Below, in pieces: positions 12,921 to 26,226 of a DNA stretch of 64,000 bases. Source of the stretch: Beroe forskalii (taxonomy: Eukaryota; Ctenophora; Nuda; Beroida; Beroidae); assembly GCA_011033025.1 (NCBI GenBank), contig WFMF01000083.1, positions 1 through 64,000 of the forward strand. The letters are read 5' to 3'. Position 1 is the stretch's first letter. The number at the start of each line of letters is the position of its first letter. The notes below the pieces were generated by a model. The model did no database searches and was not told where the DNA came from. It worked only from the letters and a program-made list of their open reading frames with translations. A program made the position numbers and the translations under genes.

Positions 12921-14912
12921 TCGGTAAGAATTTAAATCAAACACAGAGTTTAAATGAGTGACATCACTCATTAATCCAGCGGTCTTCTACCATTGAATTT
13001 CAACAAAAACTTCGTGACGCTGCGGTGAGAACAGGAAGAACAACACGAGAAACATTAAACCTTAACTCCTTTACAATAAAATCATATGTATAATCATAAA
13101 TTTACAACGTGAAATTTCTATTATGTACGAGGTACGAAAATGGAAAATTACGAAGTTTTTATTTAGACATAGATTATGTATACTTATTAATGAACTTAAA
13201 CATAATTTACAAATACATTTCCACATAGCAAATTTATTCATCAAAATAATTACAAAACAAAAGTAACCTTTAAAGTTTCTTGTGCCTGGTGAACCAATCT
13301 ATATTGTCAAGGATCCTGACATATCTAAGTCTTTATACTTTTATAGTACGGAATATTTATACTTCACGAGTTTTGTATGGATACAATTTATACGGAATGA
13401 GCTTCATACGGTTGAATTCATCATGAAACACAGGCTGTAATAGACTTGGATTTTATGCGTCACAAAATATACATACGTATGAGCCAAATCCGAACCTGTT
13501 TCATGATTTACAAATATTGTATACTAACGGCTAAGGTATTCTTGAGTTACTCAAGTCTTCAACGCGGGTATAGTGATCTTTAAAACAGTATCATATTATG
13601 AAATTATATGCATGGTGATTGGTACGTTTTCTTGCCTCCTAATATCAAAAGTACTAGAATAGCTTTAAGGAAAGTTTTTCTTTGTGATGTGAAGAAGCAT
13701 AAATGAACATTCGCAACTATGTTACTTGAAAGATTCTTCACCGATGACGTAATAGTATGCTGAGGGATGGTAATTGACTAATTCAGGGCTGAGGAAAAAA
13801 ATAGAATTGACAAGCAACGTATAATACACCATGCAAATGAGCTCCTCAAATGATCCCAAAATCCTATGATTACTAATTTCTGATTCACCTAGGTCCAGTT
13901 TACAGAACTAAGTTCTTAGTTCTATTAAACATGAAATGTTTCGAAGGTTCGAAAAACACAAAGAGAAAGTTGAACAAAAACCGAACAGGAACTACGAAGT
14001 GACCTTTCAATTTCTGAGACAGGTGATGCCGAAGGTCACTAATGAACAATTACAGACTACAATAGCTTAGCTAATGACGATAGACGTCAGAGCGTCTATG
14101 TGCTGTGCTATGTGCGTGACCATGATGATGATCGGTCATGCTAAACTATAGATAAACTATGACTAATTGATGCTAACTAATACTTTGATTGTTTGAATTA
14201 CTCACCAATGATCTTATTCAAGTATAAATAAATTCATAAATTATGCATGAAATTAGGTTTCCATCAAATAGAAAGCAAAATCGACCATTGACAAATTATT
14301 TACTCATCGTTTCATTGACGTCATCGACCATTGTCCAGAGAAAAACTTAAACCAGTCTTATCAAATCAATGGACTCTGTACTCAGTGCCATGATAAATGA
14401 ATGAAAAGAAGAGCCACGCAAAACAATACAAAGAACAACACGCACTATTCAAATAGTAGGTATGTAGACTAATGGTAGAGGCTAATGGTATTGTGTAAAG
14501 TGTGCACTGTGTTCATAGTACAGTAACATGAGATAATGGACTCTGGGTGTATATACACTGTACGTGATATGTTGACTGTATCAAATGTGGACAAAGCACT
14601 GCAACCATTTACCTACTAAAGTACTAGTTACATTTGATCCAATTGAAGTGAAGTTTCAAAGTTTGTGTCCAATGCAATGGAATATTATATGTAAAAGTGA
14701 ACTATATAACTCCCACAATACGGCACACAACCCAGCAGTGACTCAAGACTTGGGACACACCTTGAGGTACCTATACTCCTATACAACTAACGTAACATGA
14801 ACATTGCACCTGATTACCACGCAACAAAAGCATCATGCTTCAGGGGACGGTATTATGCATGTATATTACAAAACTTTGAATACTAAAGAACAAGAACTAT
14901 TTGAGCTTTTCA

Positions 14913-17111
14913 TCACAACTGTTGTAACGACAATGCTATAGCTCTATCTAAATCACTATCTTCTTGGGAAATGGTTATTTCTTCCCCTTGCAATGAACTC
15001 CCCTCATCAATTGGTTTTACTGACGGTTCATTTGCCTGACTTTCAGAACTTACTGATGACGATTCGCCACAAAACTTAGCAAGTCTCTTTCTTCTGATTT
15101 CTTCTACACTCTCAGTCTTGACATCAGGAAGAGGCGCAGGTTTACTGTCCTTTGATCGATTTTTCTTCTTGGAAGAATTTGTGGCGTTATAAAGACTGGG
15201 ATCTAGAGGGGTTTTAGTGAGGACTTCATCAGCTTGACAATAGGGCAGGTTGCCAAGAACAACAAAGACAGTGTAGCCCTCCAGTTCAACTTGTTTTAGG
15301 TACACTTCCAAATAGGTGTCGGAGATAAGGGTGGGTCCTGATTTACAGCTGTCGATATTGAACCACTGCAATCCAATCTTTCTTATTGTAAACCTGAATT
15401 TTGTACTTCTAATCAAATGATCATTCAAATATTCAACAGTAAAGCAAAATACGATTTTCTTAAGGTCTTTGAATGGAGGAAATGAAGAAATTTAGTTTGA
15501 AAAAGTGAAAACAAAAAAACAGCTGAGCAATTCAAATTCAGAGTTATACTTGAAACTAAGTAAGCAAATAGCAATTACTAAACCAATGTTGATTAAGGTT
15601 GCATATGAATGCTGCGAAGTTTTCACTTGGGTACTCCCGGGCTGCTTTCAAGTCTGGATGGTTCCAATGCTTAGCAGAAAGTCCATATACTTCCAGGGCT
15701 TTCATTATTACCTGAATCAGGATGGATTCAAGCATCTTGCAGGCAACAGTAAAGTTATCAGTATAGCTACAATGCTTAGCAGAAAGTCCATATATACTTC
15801 CAGGGCTTTCAATATTATCTGAATCAGGATGGATTCAAGCATCTTGCAGGCAACAGTAAAATTATTAGTATAGCTACATATGGAGGAAGCTGCGCAGAAT
15901 TGAGAATTCATTTTTGGTTACACTACCTGAACAGAGAAAAATCCACTATCATCCATGTTGCAAGAAGGCTGCTGTAAGAATTTTGAATATTCTTCACTGC
16001 TACCTTCAGCCATCCTTCTGTTTTCTTCTGAATCCAATTGCTGTGCAATAGATGCCAACTGAAATTGAATCCATGGATCCAAAAATATACAATTTATAAG
16101 CTGTAGGAAAATACTATAAGCATTTTGATTTGTTGAAGTCAGGGATTTGATGCATCCTAATGTGCAACAAAATCGCTGACTTCAACAAATCAAAATGCTT
16201 ATAGTATTTTCCTACAGCTTATACATTGCATATTTTTGGACTTTCTTGCCTGCAATTTATAATTTTATTAAGGCAACTTTTCCTGGGTGCTATAACTCAT
16301 GATAGACATGTCTACAGTAGGTGTTTCTTGTCATTGTGTGAGTGATTTTTACAGGCGAGAAAATGCTCAATAACTTTTTTATGAGAATAGATAGCAACAT
16401 ACTACTTGTTCCTATACCCACATTTTCACATGTCATCAGAATAAGCTGCATGGCTGATATAGGGCAAATTTATGATGCCATAATTGTCATATAAGGAAGC
16501 AATTAAGGAAGGCTTAGCGAAGATGTTTTTTGGGGCATGTATATTTTAAATGGCCCAAAAAGTCTATTTCTTCTTTTTTTAAGGGCTATTAATCCTGTCA
16601 TTGCCTGTAAGGGATTGTCCACAAATTACATAGTCAGCTAGGGGGGGGGGGGGTCAAATGATTATGTTTGATTATGGGTAGGGGCTTGAGCACTTGATTA
16701 GGTAATCAAAATATCAAATTTTTGACCCAAGAGGTATTAAATCTGAGAATTGTCCAAAATTCATGATTCTGAACAGCCCTTTGAATTAAACTATACTGGC
16801 AAGGAAGATTTCATCATTTATAGAGTAACGAGATGGTAGGTATATATGATTGAATGTACTCTAAAAATATGCAGTAAAAATGTGCTGTAAAATATACAAA
16901 TGAATTGAATTGAATTTAACTAGTGAAAAATCTGGGGAGTTAAAAATTTCCATAGAAGAAACTCCAATTGCATACATAATGGCATAATTTGCTGTTGCAT
17001 GAAATATATCCAAACCTGAAGGGCATCAAAAACAGGGCACTGAAGCAGTGTATTCAAACAATGTTGAGCACACAGCTGACCTTCCTGTACTTCATGATGT
17101 ATGAGATCCAT
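14913..17111 (-). CDS. ATXN3: ataxin-3, Josephin deubiquitinase, 4 exons
   Basis: Deubiquitinase of the Josephin family. Exons: 17111-17016, 16058-15927, 15711-15584, 15393-14913, which join in frame to 278 residues. The catalytic Cys is at position 14 (EGQLCAQHC) as in human; the catalytic His is about 118 (LNQHWF). The third catalytic position, Asn134 in human, appears as Asp here (FNIDS). The C-terminal part keeps the EEIRRKRLAKF segment that precedes polyQ in human, but no glutamine tract follows. One clear ubiquitin-interacting motif ends the protein (SDLDRAIALSLQQL). Exon 3 uses donor GTTTAG, chosen because only it keeps the frame. The protein is shorter than human ataxin-3 (about 360 residues), mainly from lack of polyQ and of upstream UIMs. 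Confidence 0.93.
15665..15877 (-). repeat. tandem duplication covering ataxin-3 exon 3 start
   Basis: About 106 bp is present twice in tandem (15665-15770 and 15771-15877), including the 3' splice site and the first ~47 nt of exon 3. The lower copy is the functional exon (VIMKALEVYG). The upper copy has an ATAT expansion that breaks the frame (ALEVYMDF...) and reads no further into the exon, so it is probably a non-functional decoy. Confidence 0.8.
16078..16240. repeat. 65-bp inverted repeat hairpin in ataxin-3 intron 1
   Basis: Arms 16078-16142 and 16176-16240 are reverse complements at 63 of 65 positions by my reading, with a 33-nt loop. It sits in the first intron of ataxin-3. It could be a foldback MITE or a small-RNA hairpin; no target-site duplication is obvious. 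Confidence 0.85.
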
Positions 17112-18420
17112 GGTCTTATCAATGCATTTCTAAAACAACCATAGCTCTGAAAATCATATGATAAACAGCTTGAACTGAACCCAATGACCATTCAAACATC
17201 TTAATTAAATGAACAAATCAGCAGATTGGTGGAGGAGCTGTCACATATATTGTCATCACCAGACAGGGGGGAGGGGGTTTCTAAATGCTGGCAGATAATG
17301 ACAGGGGGAGGGAGGGGATTTGAACCATGCTGACAGGACATCAGCAAAAATTTCCTGAAGTTTTTGTCCATAACATTTTCTTTTGTATTTCTCAGTTCAC
17401 TGGTCAGATCTAAGTTTGGTTCCCATGATCAAGCTGAAACTTGACTATCAATTAATCAATGATAATCTCTGTCATGACAAGGGCATAGCCAGATTACTGA
17501 AAAGGGGTGGCAAGTTACATTCAAAACCTGTTTAATGTTTTATTTTGTTGGCTCAAAGCTCTCATTTTATCAATATGAACAATATTTTCATATCTATCCA
17601 AAAAGGGGGAGGCAGCGGCCTGTGTTGCCTCCCCCTGGCTACACCCCTGTTTCATGAACATGCTTATGCTTTGTAGCTTGCATCAGCAGGTCAGACAATG
17701 TCTGACAAGCTGACACATTTAAAATGTCTGATTATAATCTTGCACATTGAGTGGGCTAATTTTAAATCATCAGGTTATGCAATGTATCCACATGCCAGCA
17801 AATGGTGTGTCACCCTACTTCAGTTGTCTAGGGGTTGACATCATTCAACTATCATACTAATTGATTATTTTCGGAGTCTCCTAGTATATATTCCACTGGA
17901 TCAGAGTGGAAGACTTCTGCCTTTTGGCAATGGAGCCATCACATATTACCCCATCACTTTTTGGTCATTTTTGACCCCCCCCCCTCTGTCAGCATTTGTC
18001 ATCATTAGCTGACCTGCCCCCCCCCCCTCATAATTATAAAACGAATTTTAGTAATTTCTGGTCGAAACAATGGAAATATGAAACCTTGACATGAGGCAAA
18101 ACCCAGTTCATGGAATATTGCCTCCTTATTGTCAGAGGTAATTTGACCCAAGCAACCTTCACATGGTGTGAACTGTAAGCTTCTGATCTGAAGGTAGTTC
18201 ATCTTTTCAAACAAGGTCAGTTCAAATTTTTGGGCCATGTGACCAAGCCAGACCCCAGTACAAGGAAACTGCTCCATGCATTATATAAACTAAATAAATG
18301 AATAAATGATGATCTCATCCAAATCATGAAGTAAAGTACACATAATGGTAATAAACCATCTTTAATCTCATACATACTCGATTACTTGATCAATATCAAT
18401 GGTTAAAAATTATTTAGCTC
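17112..18420. other. intergenic, repeat fragments only
   Basis: Upstream region of ataxin-3. It contains two inverted copies of the CTGAC/G-rich dispersed element (17233-17360, 17938-18016) and a 90-codon minus ORF at 18005-18277 with no recognisable domain or splice context, which I do not call. Nothing else seen. Confidence 0.5.
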
Positions 18421-18448
18421 CATTTCCTTCAGGTAGTCAGGTGCCTTC

Positions 18449-19442
18449 CCCTAACCAGGGGCATCGCATCGTCACAAAAGGCGCCATGCGCTTAAAACTA
18501 TGGATCTGGTTAGAGCAATCAGGTGCCCATTAATAAAATAGTAACATTGATAAAGAAAACAATTTTAGAATAAGCTAATAAGAAGTGATTCAACGTGATG
18601 AAATCAAATTTAACTTAAACTGTAAAAAATCTCCGAAGAGAGTAAAATATTATATAGCTCGAGTAAGCACCAGACATTCATAATGAATGGTGTATTTAAC
18701 TTAAACTTATCACTGTGACAATATATCGCAATGAAAAAATATTGAAAAAATTAATGATCATATGATTCATCTTTATGGTGCTTTTTCATTTTTGATGAGT
18801 TTTTAGTGGTCTTTATTTTGCGCGCGCAAGTGCGTTTCAGAAAACAGTCAAAATCAGAATCTTTGTGACTTTTCGAAGAAAAACTTGAGAGTCGTGGCGC
18901 GCGGCGCGCGCTTCACACGCGCGACGCGAAGGGGGGCATACAGCGCAACCAGCAACGCGTTGTTTGACATAATGACATGTGACAGATGCAGACCCTCGAG
19001 AGAATTCAGCGCCACGACGCGGCCCGGGACGCCATGCACGTGTTGGCGTCAACGGGTCCTACGTTGTAAGACACAAGACACATTTTTTGAAGAAAACGGT
19101 TACGCGCGTGGCGAACGTACAGGAACACATAGCAGCTTGTCGGCCGTAACGCGGTGTCGGCCGTTGGCTTGCCCTAACCAGGACCCTGGTTATGCGCACG
19201 GAGTGCGCGGCGCGGCAAGCGCTAAAATCGTTTCGCGACGCCCCTAGTTAGGGGAAGCCGTTGGCCACGGGAAGCTAAGCGCCGCGCAACGCGAACAGTG
19301 TTTGGCAATGAGATATAGTAATAAACATAGTAATGCAATGAGTTCCCCTAACCAGGGGTTTAGCGCTTGCCGCGCCGCGCACTCCGTGCGCGTAACCAGG
19401 TGCAGGGCCCTGGTTAGGGCAATGCAATGAGATATAGTAATA
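18449..19442. repeat. GC-rich island with inverted CCCTAACCAGGG repeats
   Basis: Arms 19171-19255 and 19344-19420 are inverted copies sharing GCGCACGGAGTGCGCGGCGC and ends like TTCCCCTAACCAGGGG. A further partial copy starts near 18449. The 78-bp copy at 19343-19420 is flanked by the direct repeat AATGCAATGAG (19332-19342 and 19421-19431), inside a longer duplicated ATGAGATATAGTAATAAACA segment. The composition (CpG-rich) differs sharply from the AT-rich surroundings. Overlapping ORFs are repeat artefacts. Confidence 0.65.
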
Positions 19443-20898
19443 AACATAGTAATAAACTCTGCAAATTAACGCAATGCTGAAGCTGAGCTAAGCTAAATAT
19501 TAGTGAATGCTATCAAATTAAACCAAATAAAAGTATTGTTTTACTCTTAGAAAATTCGTATTTCTTAAATCGAAAACTACATTGCAATTGATCATGATGA
19601 CATTGACAAGACCAAAATGAAAATGTAAAAGGCGCAGGCCCAAGGCCACAGTTCTGAGTTGAGGTTGAAATCATGAAAAATTTTTATTTGTATAAAGAGC
19701 TAATAAATTGATAATGTCGGCATAAATATAATGGATAAAGTAAAATTTGTTACAGTGAAACGTAAAAAGATGCTTTACTTTACTTTTTAAAGTTGCAGTC
19801 CCAGGCCACATAATTGAAATTATAAACGAGATCGAGAGCCTTCATTATCTATGAGTAATTTGTCAGACGTTGTCTGACCTTCTCGCCTTCGACCGACAAT
19901 GATTAATAATGAGTAATAATATGATGGACCCGAGACATACCCTTTTTTGGAATATGTCTGCTTGATCTGAGTATATTGCATTTTAAACGCGCTTGTCTGA
20001 CGTCATCAGACAAGAGTGCGAGGGGGTCAGGCAAGCCTGACAAGAACGCACCAAGCTGGAGTTGAACATCAGCATGGCGAACTATAGGTAAAGCGAATAT
20101 GGGGAACAATAGGTAAAGAGGGTCTATTGTATGTCATCATCAATATCTAAAGAATTAATTATAAAGCGCAGAATCAAAAATCGAAATTGAGTTAAATCTG
20201 CCTGCCACACTGTACAATCTACATAGTACATACAACTAATAACTGGTCAATAAAATAAAAGATAGTATTTCTAAATTATTAATATTAGCATTTAAAACTG
20301 AACGAAGCGACACTCCTTAAAAATAACATTAATTAACAACTATCATTCTAAGATAATATCTACGGAAACTGCAGCACGGTCATACTCATATTGCCGACTG
20401 ACGCGTTTGATAAATTAAAATACAACACTACCAATAATACCATATCACAGCCTCAGCCACTCACTCAATTCCTGTCATTATGAACAATCAAATGCAGTAA
20501 TAATATACAGCACCCTCTGAAAGAAATCTAACAATCCCCCAGATTGATACCAAGTATAAAAACGAAATTAAAGCGAGAATTCGTGATCTGGTAAGCTCTG
20601 ATTTGTGGTTTGATAATATTATGAGCAATGAGGGTCCAAAGAATGTTTATAACTGAAAATACGTTAATACGACCAAAACCACAGAATTTGTTAAAAATCT
20701 GTGTAGCATTAATGAAGTCCAACCCACGAGCAAGCTACTGGATAAGCGGATAGTAGCAGATAGTAGTCTCTGATATTACTTTCTTTACTGATGACATGGA
20801 CTAAACCTTCATCTTTTAATTCCGAAAGTGCCGGGATTATGTACTGATTGAAATGAGTTGGTCTTCGTAAATGCTACCAAAATCTGGGGGGAGGGGGG
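19443..20898. other. intergenic, 3' of the ABCA gene
   Basis: AT-rich sequence after the ABCA stop codon at 20899-20901; it should contain the ABCA 3' UTR. I see no supported exon on either strand. Confidence 0.5.
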
Positions 20899-23800
20899 CT
20901 AGGAAATGCGGCAAGAGCTGCCTCTGCCATTTCCGTTACTGGGCGGCGCATCTGTTTTCTTAGCAAAGTTAATGAAAACGTCTTCAAGCGAGCACTGGGA
21001 CACAGAGTAGTCTTCAATAGCACTCTCCTGGAAATGAAACTAAACTTTAGGAGTCCGCTTAAGTTTTGAGTTAAAAAACCTTACATCTTATACCGGAAAG
21101 GTGAGAAGTTCGAAGTTCTTTTTGAATTCTAAATCAGGTTCTTCTTACTATATTTGTAAATGACAAGACAAGTGGAATTTACACTAACCGCTCTCAGCTG
21201 GGATAGTCGAGCGAAGAGAGGCGCGAGTTTGCACTGCTGGGGAATGGTGTAAATCACCATGTTGTGGTGTTGCTCTAGCAACTTGTATTCCAGGAAGTCA
21301 TCCTCCATGACAGCCATGACATTGGCTATGAAACCCGACTTGATGGTGACCGTGTAACCGCTGCCATACCTGGAACGAGAACAATACGTGGTAACATGGG
21401 TTGTTGTAATGCAGAGCACTATCATTGAAGTATTAAGGCGAGCTTCCAGGACAATCTTAAAACTTCACGGTTGCTTTTGTCCACAAATCTGTCATTGAGT
21501 ACCTAAAAAGAGCTATAATAACAAAGTTGTAACAAAGAAAGCTACCTCTCTTTAAGGAAATGCGGAGTCCCAACACACTGAAGTTGCCCATGACACATGA
21601 TGCCAATCCTATCGCACAGAACCTCACACTCGCCCATACTGTGGCTCGTTAGCAGAACGCTGGTTCCAGACTGCTTGGCTTCCCTGATGACTTCCCACAG
21701 CTGACGACGAGCTCCGGGGTCCATGCCCGCCGTGGGTTCATCCTGAAGAGAGGTAATGAGTGAGGAGTGGTTAGAATTAAGGCACAAAGTTTGATGGTGT
21801 TGATAATAAACAACATCAAACTTAGTTTAATCCAATTACGTACACTTAAAGGGGTTCTCTGGTATAGAATTGACTTTATATGAAATTGAAATCATTATGA
21901 TTTTATCATATCTCACCTTACACGTAATAAAATGTTGAAATCCCCATCCCTCTATCTCTATTATTTCGCGAGTTATTGCGGTTTAAAAATTTAGCGCGAT
22001 GACGTCACTCCAGCACCAACATGTTGTCGCGCAGTGTTATATTACAGGTGAAACAACTTATTGTACTATTGTAGTGGGAAATAGGTGTGAAATCTGGTGA
22101 AATTGTTAAGCTTTTAGCATGCTTATATAGTATTTCATCTTAATTCATGGACGGAATTTACTACTTTCACCTTAGGTTTTGGATGATTTTCCTAATTATA
22201 CATTTTGAAGCGGTTTTATTCATCATGATTGACTAAATATGATAATTGATACTATTACTACGTACAAATCATAATGCATATTCACAGTGATATTAACATA
22301 GGTATAGTAACGCACTTTTACATGGACAATGAACAGTGAAAAGATATCAGAGTAAACCAAATAGTCTTATGAACTGTTGCTGGAATCCAGATTCCGGACT
22401 GATGTTAGAGGGAACTGTTGTCAGAGTTTAGACTCTTGTTTGAATGGTTGTTGGAATCCAGACTGGTATCAAAATGAACTTTTGTCATTTGAGTGAACAC
22501 TGATCGCTTGTTGGAATCTGGGCTTGAGTCAGAGTGAACTGTTGTCAAAGCAGCTGAGTGAACACTGAAGGTTGTTGGAATCCAGACTGGTTTCAGGGTG
22601 AATTAGTGTCAGAGTCACTCTCGCACTTATTCACACTGGCACCAGTCGGAAGTCCAACACTGAACTGATGTTGGAATCAGGAATGGTGTCAGAGTGATCA
22701 GTGAATTGGTGTCCGAGTGATCACTGATCTGTTGTTTGAATCCGGACTAGTGTCAGATTGAATTGATGTTAGAGTAGACTGGCGTCAGTCAGAAAACAAC
22801 GCAAACTCGGCCTCGGCTAAGAACTTGAACTCGGTCGTTGACTGTTGTTAGAGTGAACTGGTGTTAGAAGAAACAGTGAACCTACTTCGGAATCGGCTAG
22901 AATGGGAATCAATATAGATTCAGAGTGAACATGTACTATAGTCGGTAAGATAGACCGGAGTGGACTTGTGTCAGAGTATAAAACTTGTTTAAACCGGGAC
23001 TATTTTCATGAGTTCATGAGCCAGAGTTTTGGTGTTAGAGAGGACAGGTCCTACATTGCACTCTTTTCAGAACTGAAACTTGTCAAAACTTGTTAAAAAG
23101 TGAATTTTAGTCGGACTGAACAGTTGTCAAAATATAATTGAACTGGTCGACCGGAATTACGGTAAGAAGGAACTTAGAGTAAATCGCTACTGAAGAGTGA
23201 CGAGTTTCACTTTCAGAATGAACTGAAGTCAGATCAAATAAGGGGGTGAGTGAAGGTATCTCGGAGTAAGCTGATGCTGTAAAGTACTGATTTCACAATG
23301 AAAATTGTCAGAATTTACTGCAGGCAAGATGGGCTCATTTCCCATCCTATTGTCCCAAAATGAATGCAAAAATAGTTGAGTGTATCAATTAACTAACATA
23401 TCTAATCAGCAAAAAATCATTTAAAAAGAAAATAAGAAAACTAAAAGTGAAGCAAACAATAAAAGTAATGTGGGAAATACCAATTTTATCACGTATTTTA
23501 ATAGCGCATAGCAGTCAGTTGCGGTCTGGTGCAGTAGTGACGTCATCGCGCCGTAACATAAAGGTGCGATATCTCGCGATAGGAGGCACCTAGAAACATG
23601 GGAATTTCACCATGATTATTGTTACAGAAATAATAAATAAATTGGATCATGAAAAATAGCACTTTTTCTGGAGCAGAGAACCCCTTTAAGATAATAACAT
23701 TTGCTAGCTATGCGCGCGTAACGCGACGTACGTACGTGATATGATGTGCGCGCGATCGATTTAATTGGATTAAGCGCGCTTAAGTATAAACAAATTATTG

Positions 23801-26226
23801 GATAGGCAACCGCGCCGGACGTAAATAACACAAAAGGCTTGAATCCAATGCGTATTTTTAGGCCACGAGTGACCTGACACATCCACCCATTATTGGATGC
23901 AGTCCAGTGATCATTGATCTTCATATGAATACAATATACACAGATGTATTTGCTCAGAATTTGGAGTGATGAGGCGATCATTTATCATTCGCACAAAAGC
24001 CACGGATTATTCTGTGGAAGAGTAGAAGCAAAATTCGTATTCAAAGTTCTACACAAGTGACTCATGTTAGTTAACTTTGCCGATCGTAGCTTCATACTTT
24101 TCCTACGTTTAAAAGCACTCACTAGTAGCAAGACTTCTGGATTTCCAACCAGTGCTATAGCAGCAGATAGCTTTCTCTTGTTCCCACCACTATACTTGTA
24201 ACACTGCATATCGCTGTACTGATATGGAATAAAGTGTTTCAGTAAAGATGCGATATATTCTGACAGATTATTCAGGTCTTTAGTCGTGAGAATTTTCTGT
24301 TAAGACACACGAAATATTGGAGGTTTTTAGTGATAAACAGCGAAATAAGGTTAGTAACCAAAGATTATATAGAGCAAACTGAACTACCTACACTGCCTGA
24401 AGGAGATCCTTCATTTGGCTCACCTTTTGTAGGCCAAGTTGTTTTATGTAAGTGTCTGCTGACTTCCCAGGGTCTTTGACACCGTGTATGGAAGCGAATA
24501 GAGTTAACATCTCTCTTCCTGTGAGCCTGAAGAGCAATGAAGAATAAAGGGATATATGAAATAAATCGTCACGATTTTAATTGTATAGTTGTTTCAGATT
24601 AGAAAATAAAAACCAAATTCGGTTAGCCCAAAACCCGAAACTTAAAGGACGAGTAAAGCGAAGAAATTTTGTTCAAATATCGTTCTGAGACGTTGTACAC
24701 AGAATCTAGGGCAATTCTCTAATCTAATCGTTAAAAAACGAAGATTCTACCACACCTACAAGACGAGATATTCCCTTCCATATATTTATCATACATAACA
24801 TGCAGTTGATGTCGGAATTTGGTCCCCTTCCTATCCACGCGACCTTGCATGTTATGTATTTTGCATGTTATTAATCTTGCGTTTTGGTACAATTATCCAT
24901 CCCATATGAGTGGTTAAACACTGTTTTGCTTCGTCTAGTGGAATTCTCAATTCTATGAGTCAATAATAAAAACCAACAAATCCATCTAATTAGTAATCGA
25001 GGCGTGAAAAAATCAATCAAAACCGTCAAAAACAGTGGAATAAATACTGTGTTTACATAGGGAACTCAGGGTGTAATTTGATACTGGGGACCATACTGCA
25101 TCATATTTTGCGCCTAGAATTGCTCTTTGATTTAGCTATAGCGTGCGGTAGGAAGTGAATAGAAACATCGGACTTTGACTAAAGTGCTTTTAATTATGAT
25201 ACCTATCATAATATGAAATATTTTGTATACCTTAAATTTCGCTTTACTCGTCCTTTAAGTAAGAGTGACACATCGGAGAGTTAATCAGACAACGATTCTT
25301 GGAAACTCCAGAATTTCCACACTTGCATAACTTTTAAAGTTTAAACAAGAACTCTAACTCTTTCTAAAGTCTCTATCTATCATTTAACCCTTCACTCAGT
25401 GGCATAGCTGTAGCTAGAACTGAAGAACTCACGTGTTGATGACAGCATCGAACTGCGGACAGTAGCCCAGTAACTGCTGGACCTTGGACAGTTCCGTCAC
25501 GACACAGTGCCCACCCACCGTAGCGTTGCCTTCCGACACACTCAACGCTCCAGTCAACATGTTGAACGTTGACGTTTTACCCGCACCGTTAATACCGAGC
25601 AAGCCGAAGCACTCGGCCTGTAGAGTGTTCAGAATTTAAGAATTCGAAAGAAAATGACGCAACAAATTCACAAAATTGCTGAAGTAGAGACTGATAACGG
25701 TTATGATTCATCAACATAAATACAACTGGATTGTTTGAGGGCCCCCTTTGAGAAATAAATTCCGATAAAAATCCAAAACCAACCTTCTTCACGCCAAACG
25801 TGATGTTTTTAACTGCCTTGTGGTTGAACTTTGCCGTTGCTTGTCGTTTTATCGTCGCTAAAAGCCATTCCCAGGAGCGATTTGTGTATCGCTTTGATAA
25901 CCCTGCAAAGGATGAGCGATCACTTATTTTGGAAGGATCATAATGAAGTGATGCAAATGATAAAAAAAGTCCAATGGTACTTTCTAAGATTCATCTCTGA
26001 CTTACCATTGACAGTCAGTATATCATCTCTGACTTATCATTGACTGTAAGTATATCATCTCTGACTTACCATTGACAGTAACTATATCATCTCTGACTTA
26101 CCATTGACTGTCAGTATATCATCTCTGGCAGTTCTAGCCCTATGACTCTCCTCCTCAACGTCAGTATTAGCTGCAGTGTCGTCACAATCAGGCGTTTTGA
26201 CGACCTTCCTCTTCCGAAGCGTGTAT
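20899..26226 (-). CDS. ABCA part 5: NBD2 and C-terminus (exons 40-47)
   Basis: Exons: 26226-26102, 25902-25784, 25617-25433, 24526-24424, 24296-24123, 21742-21546, 21369-21189, 21027-20899. Walker A is GINGAGKTS (about residue 1889), Q-loop GYCPQFDAV, signature [15 protein letters not shown] (about 2011), Walker B split between exons 44 and 45 (EVLLL / DEPTAGMDP), H-loop TSHSMGECE (about 2066). The last exon has the family block [21 protein letters not shown] and then a short basic tail. The usual Glu after SM in SMEECE is Gly here. Confidence 0.93.

Larger units (their letters stand above)
12010..14912. other. intergenic, no gene seen
   Basis: Between the MARCHF6 start and the ataxin-3 stop I see no supported exon on either strand. 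It holds a purine-rich degenerate minisatellite (12590-12840) and a copy of a dispersed terminal motif (12894-12920). The rest is AT-rich with short ORFs only. Promoter and 5' UTR sequence of MARCHF6 should lie at the left end. Confidence 0.55.

Noticed and set aside
18005-18277. 90-codon minus ORF
   Set aside because: Overlaps a dispersed G-rich repeat and has no recognisable motif.
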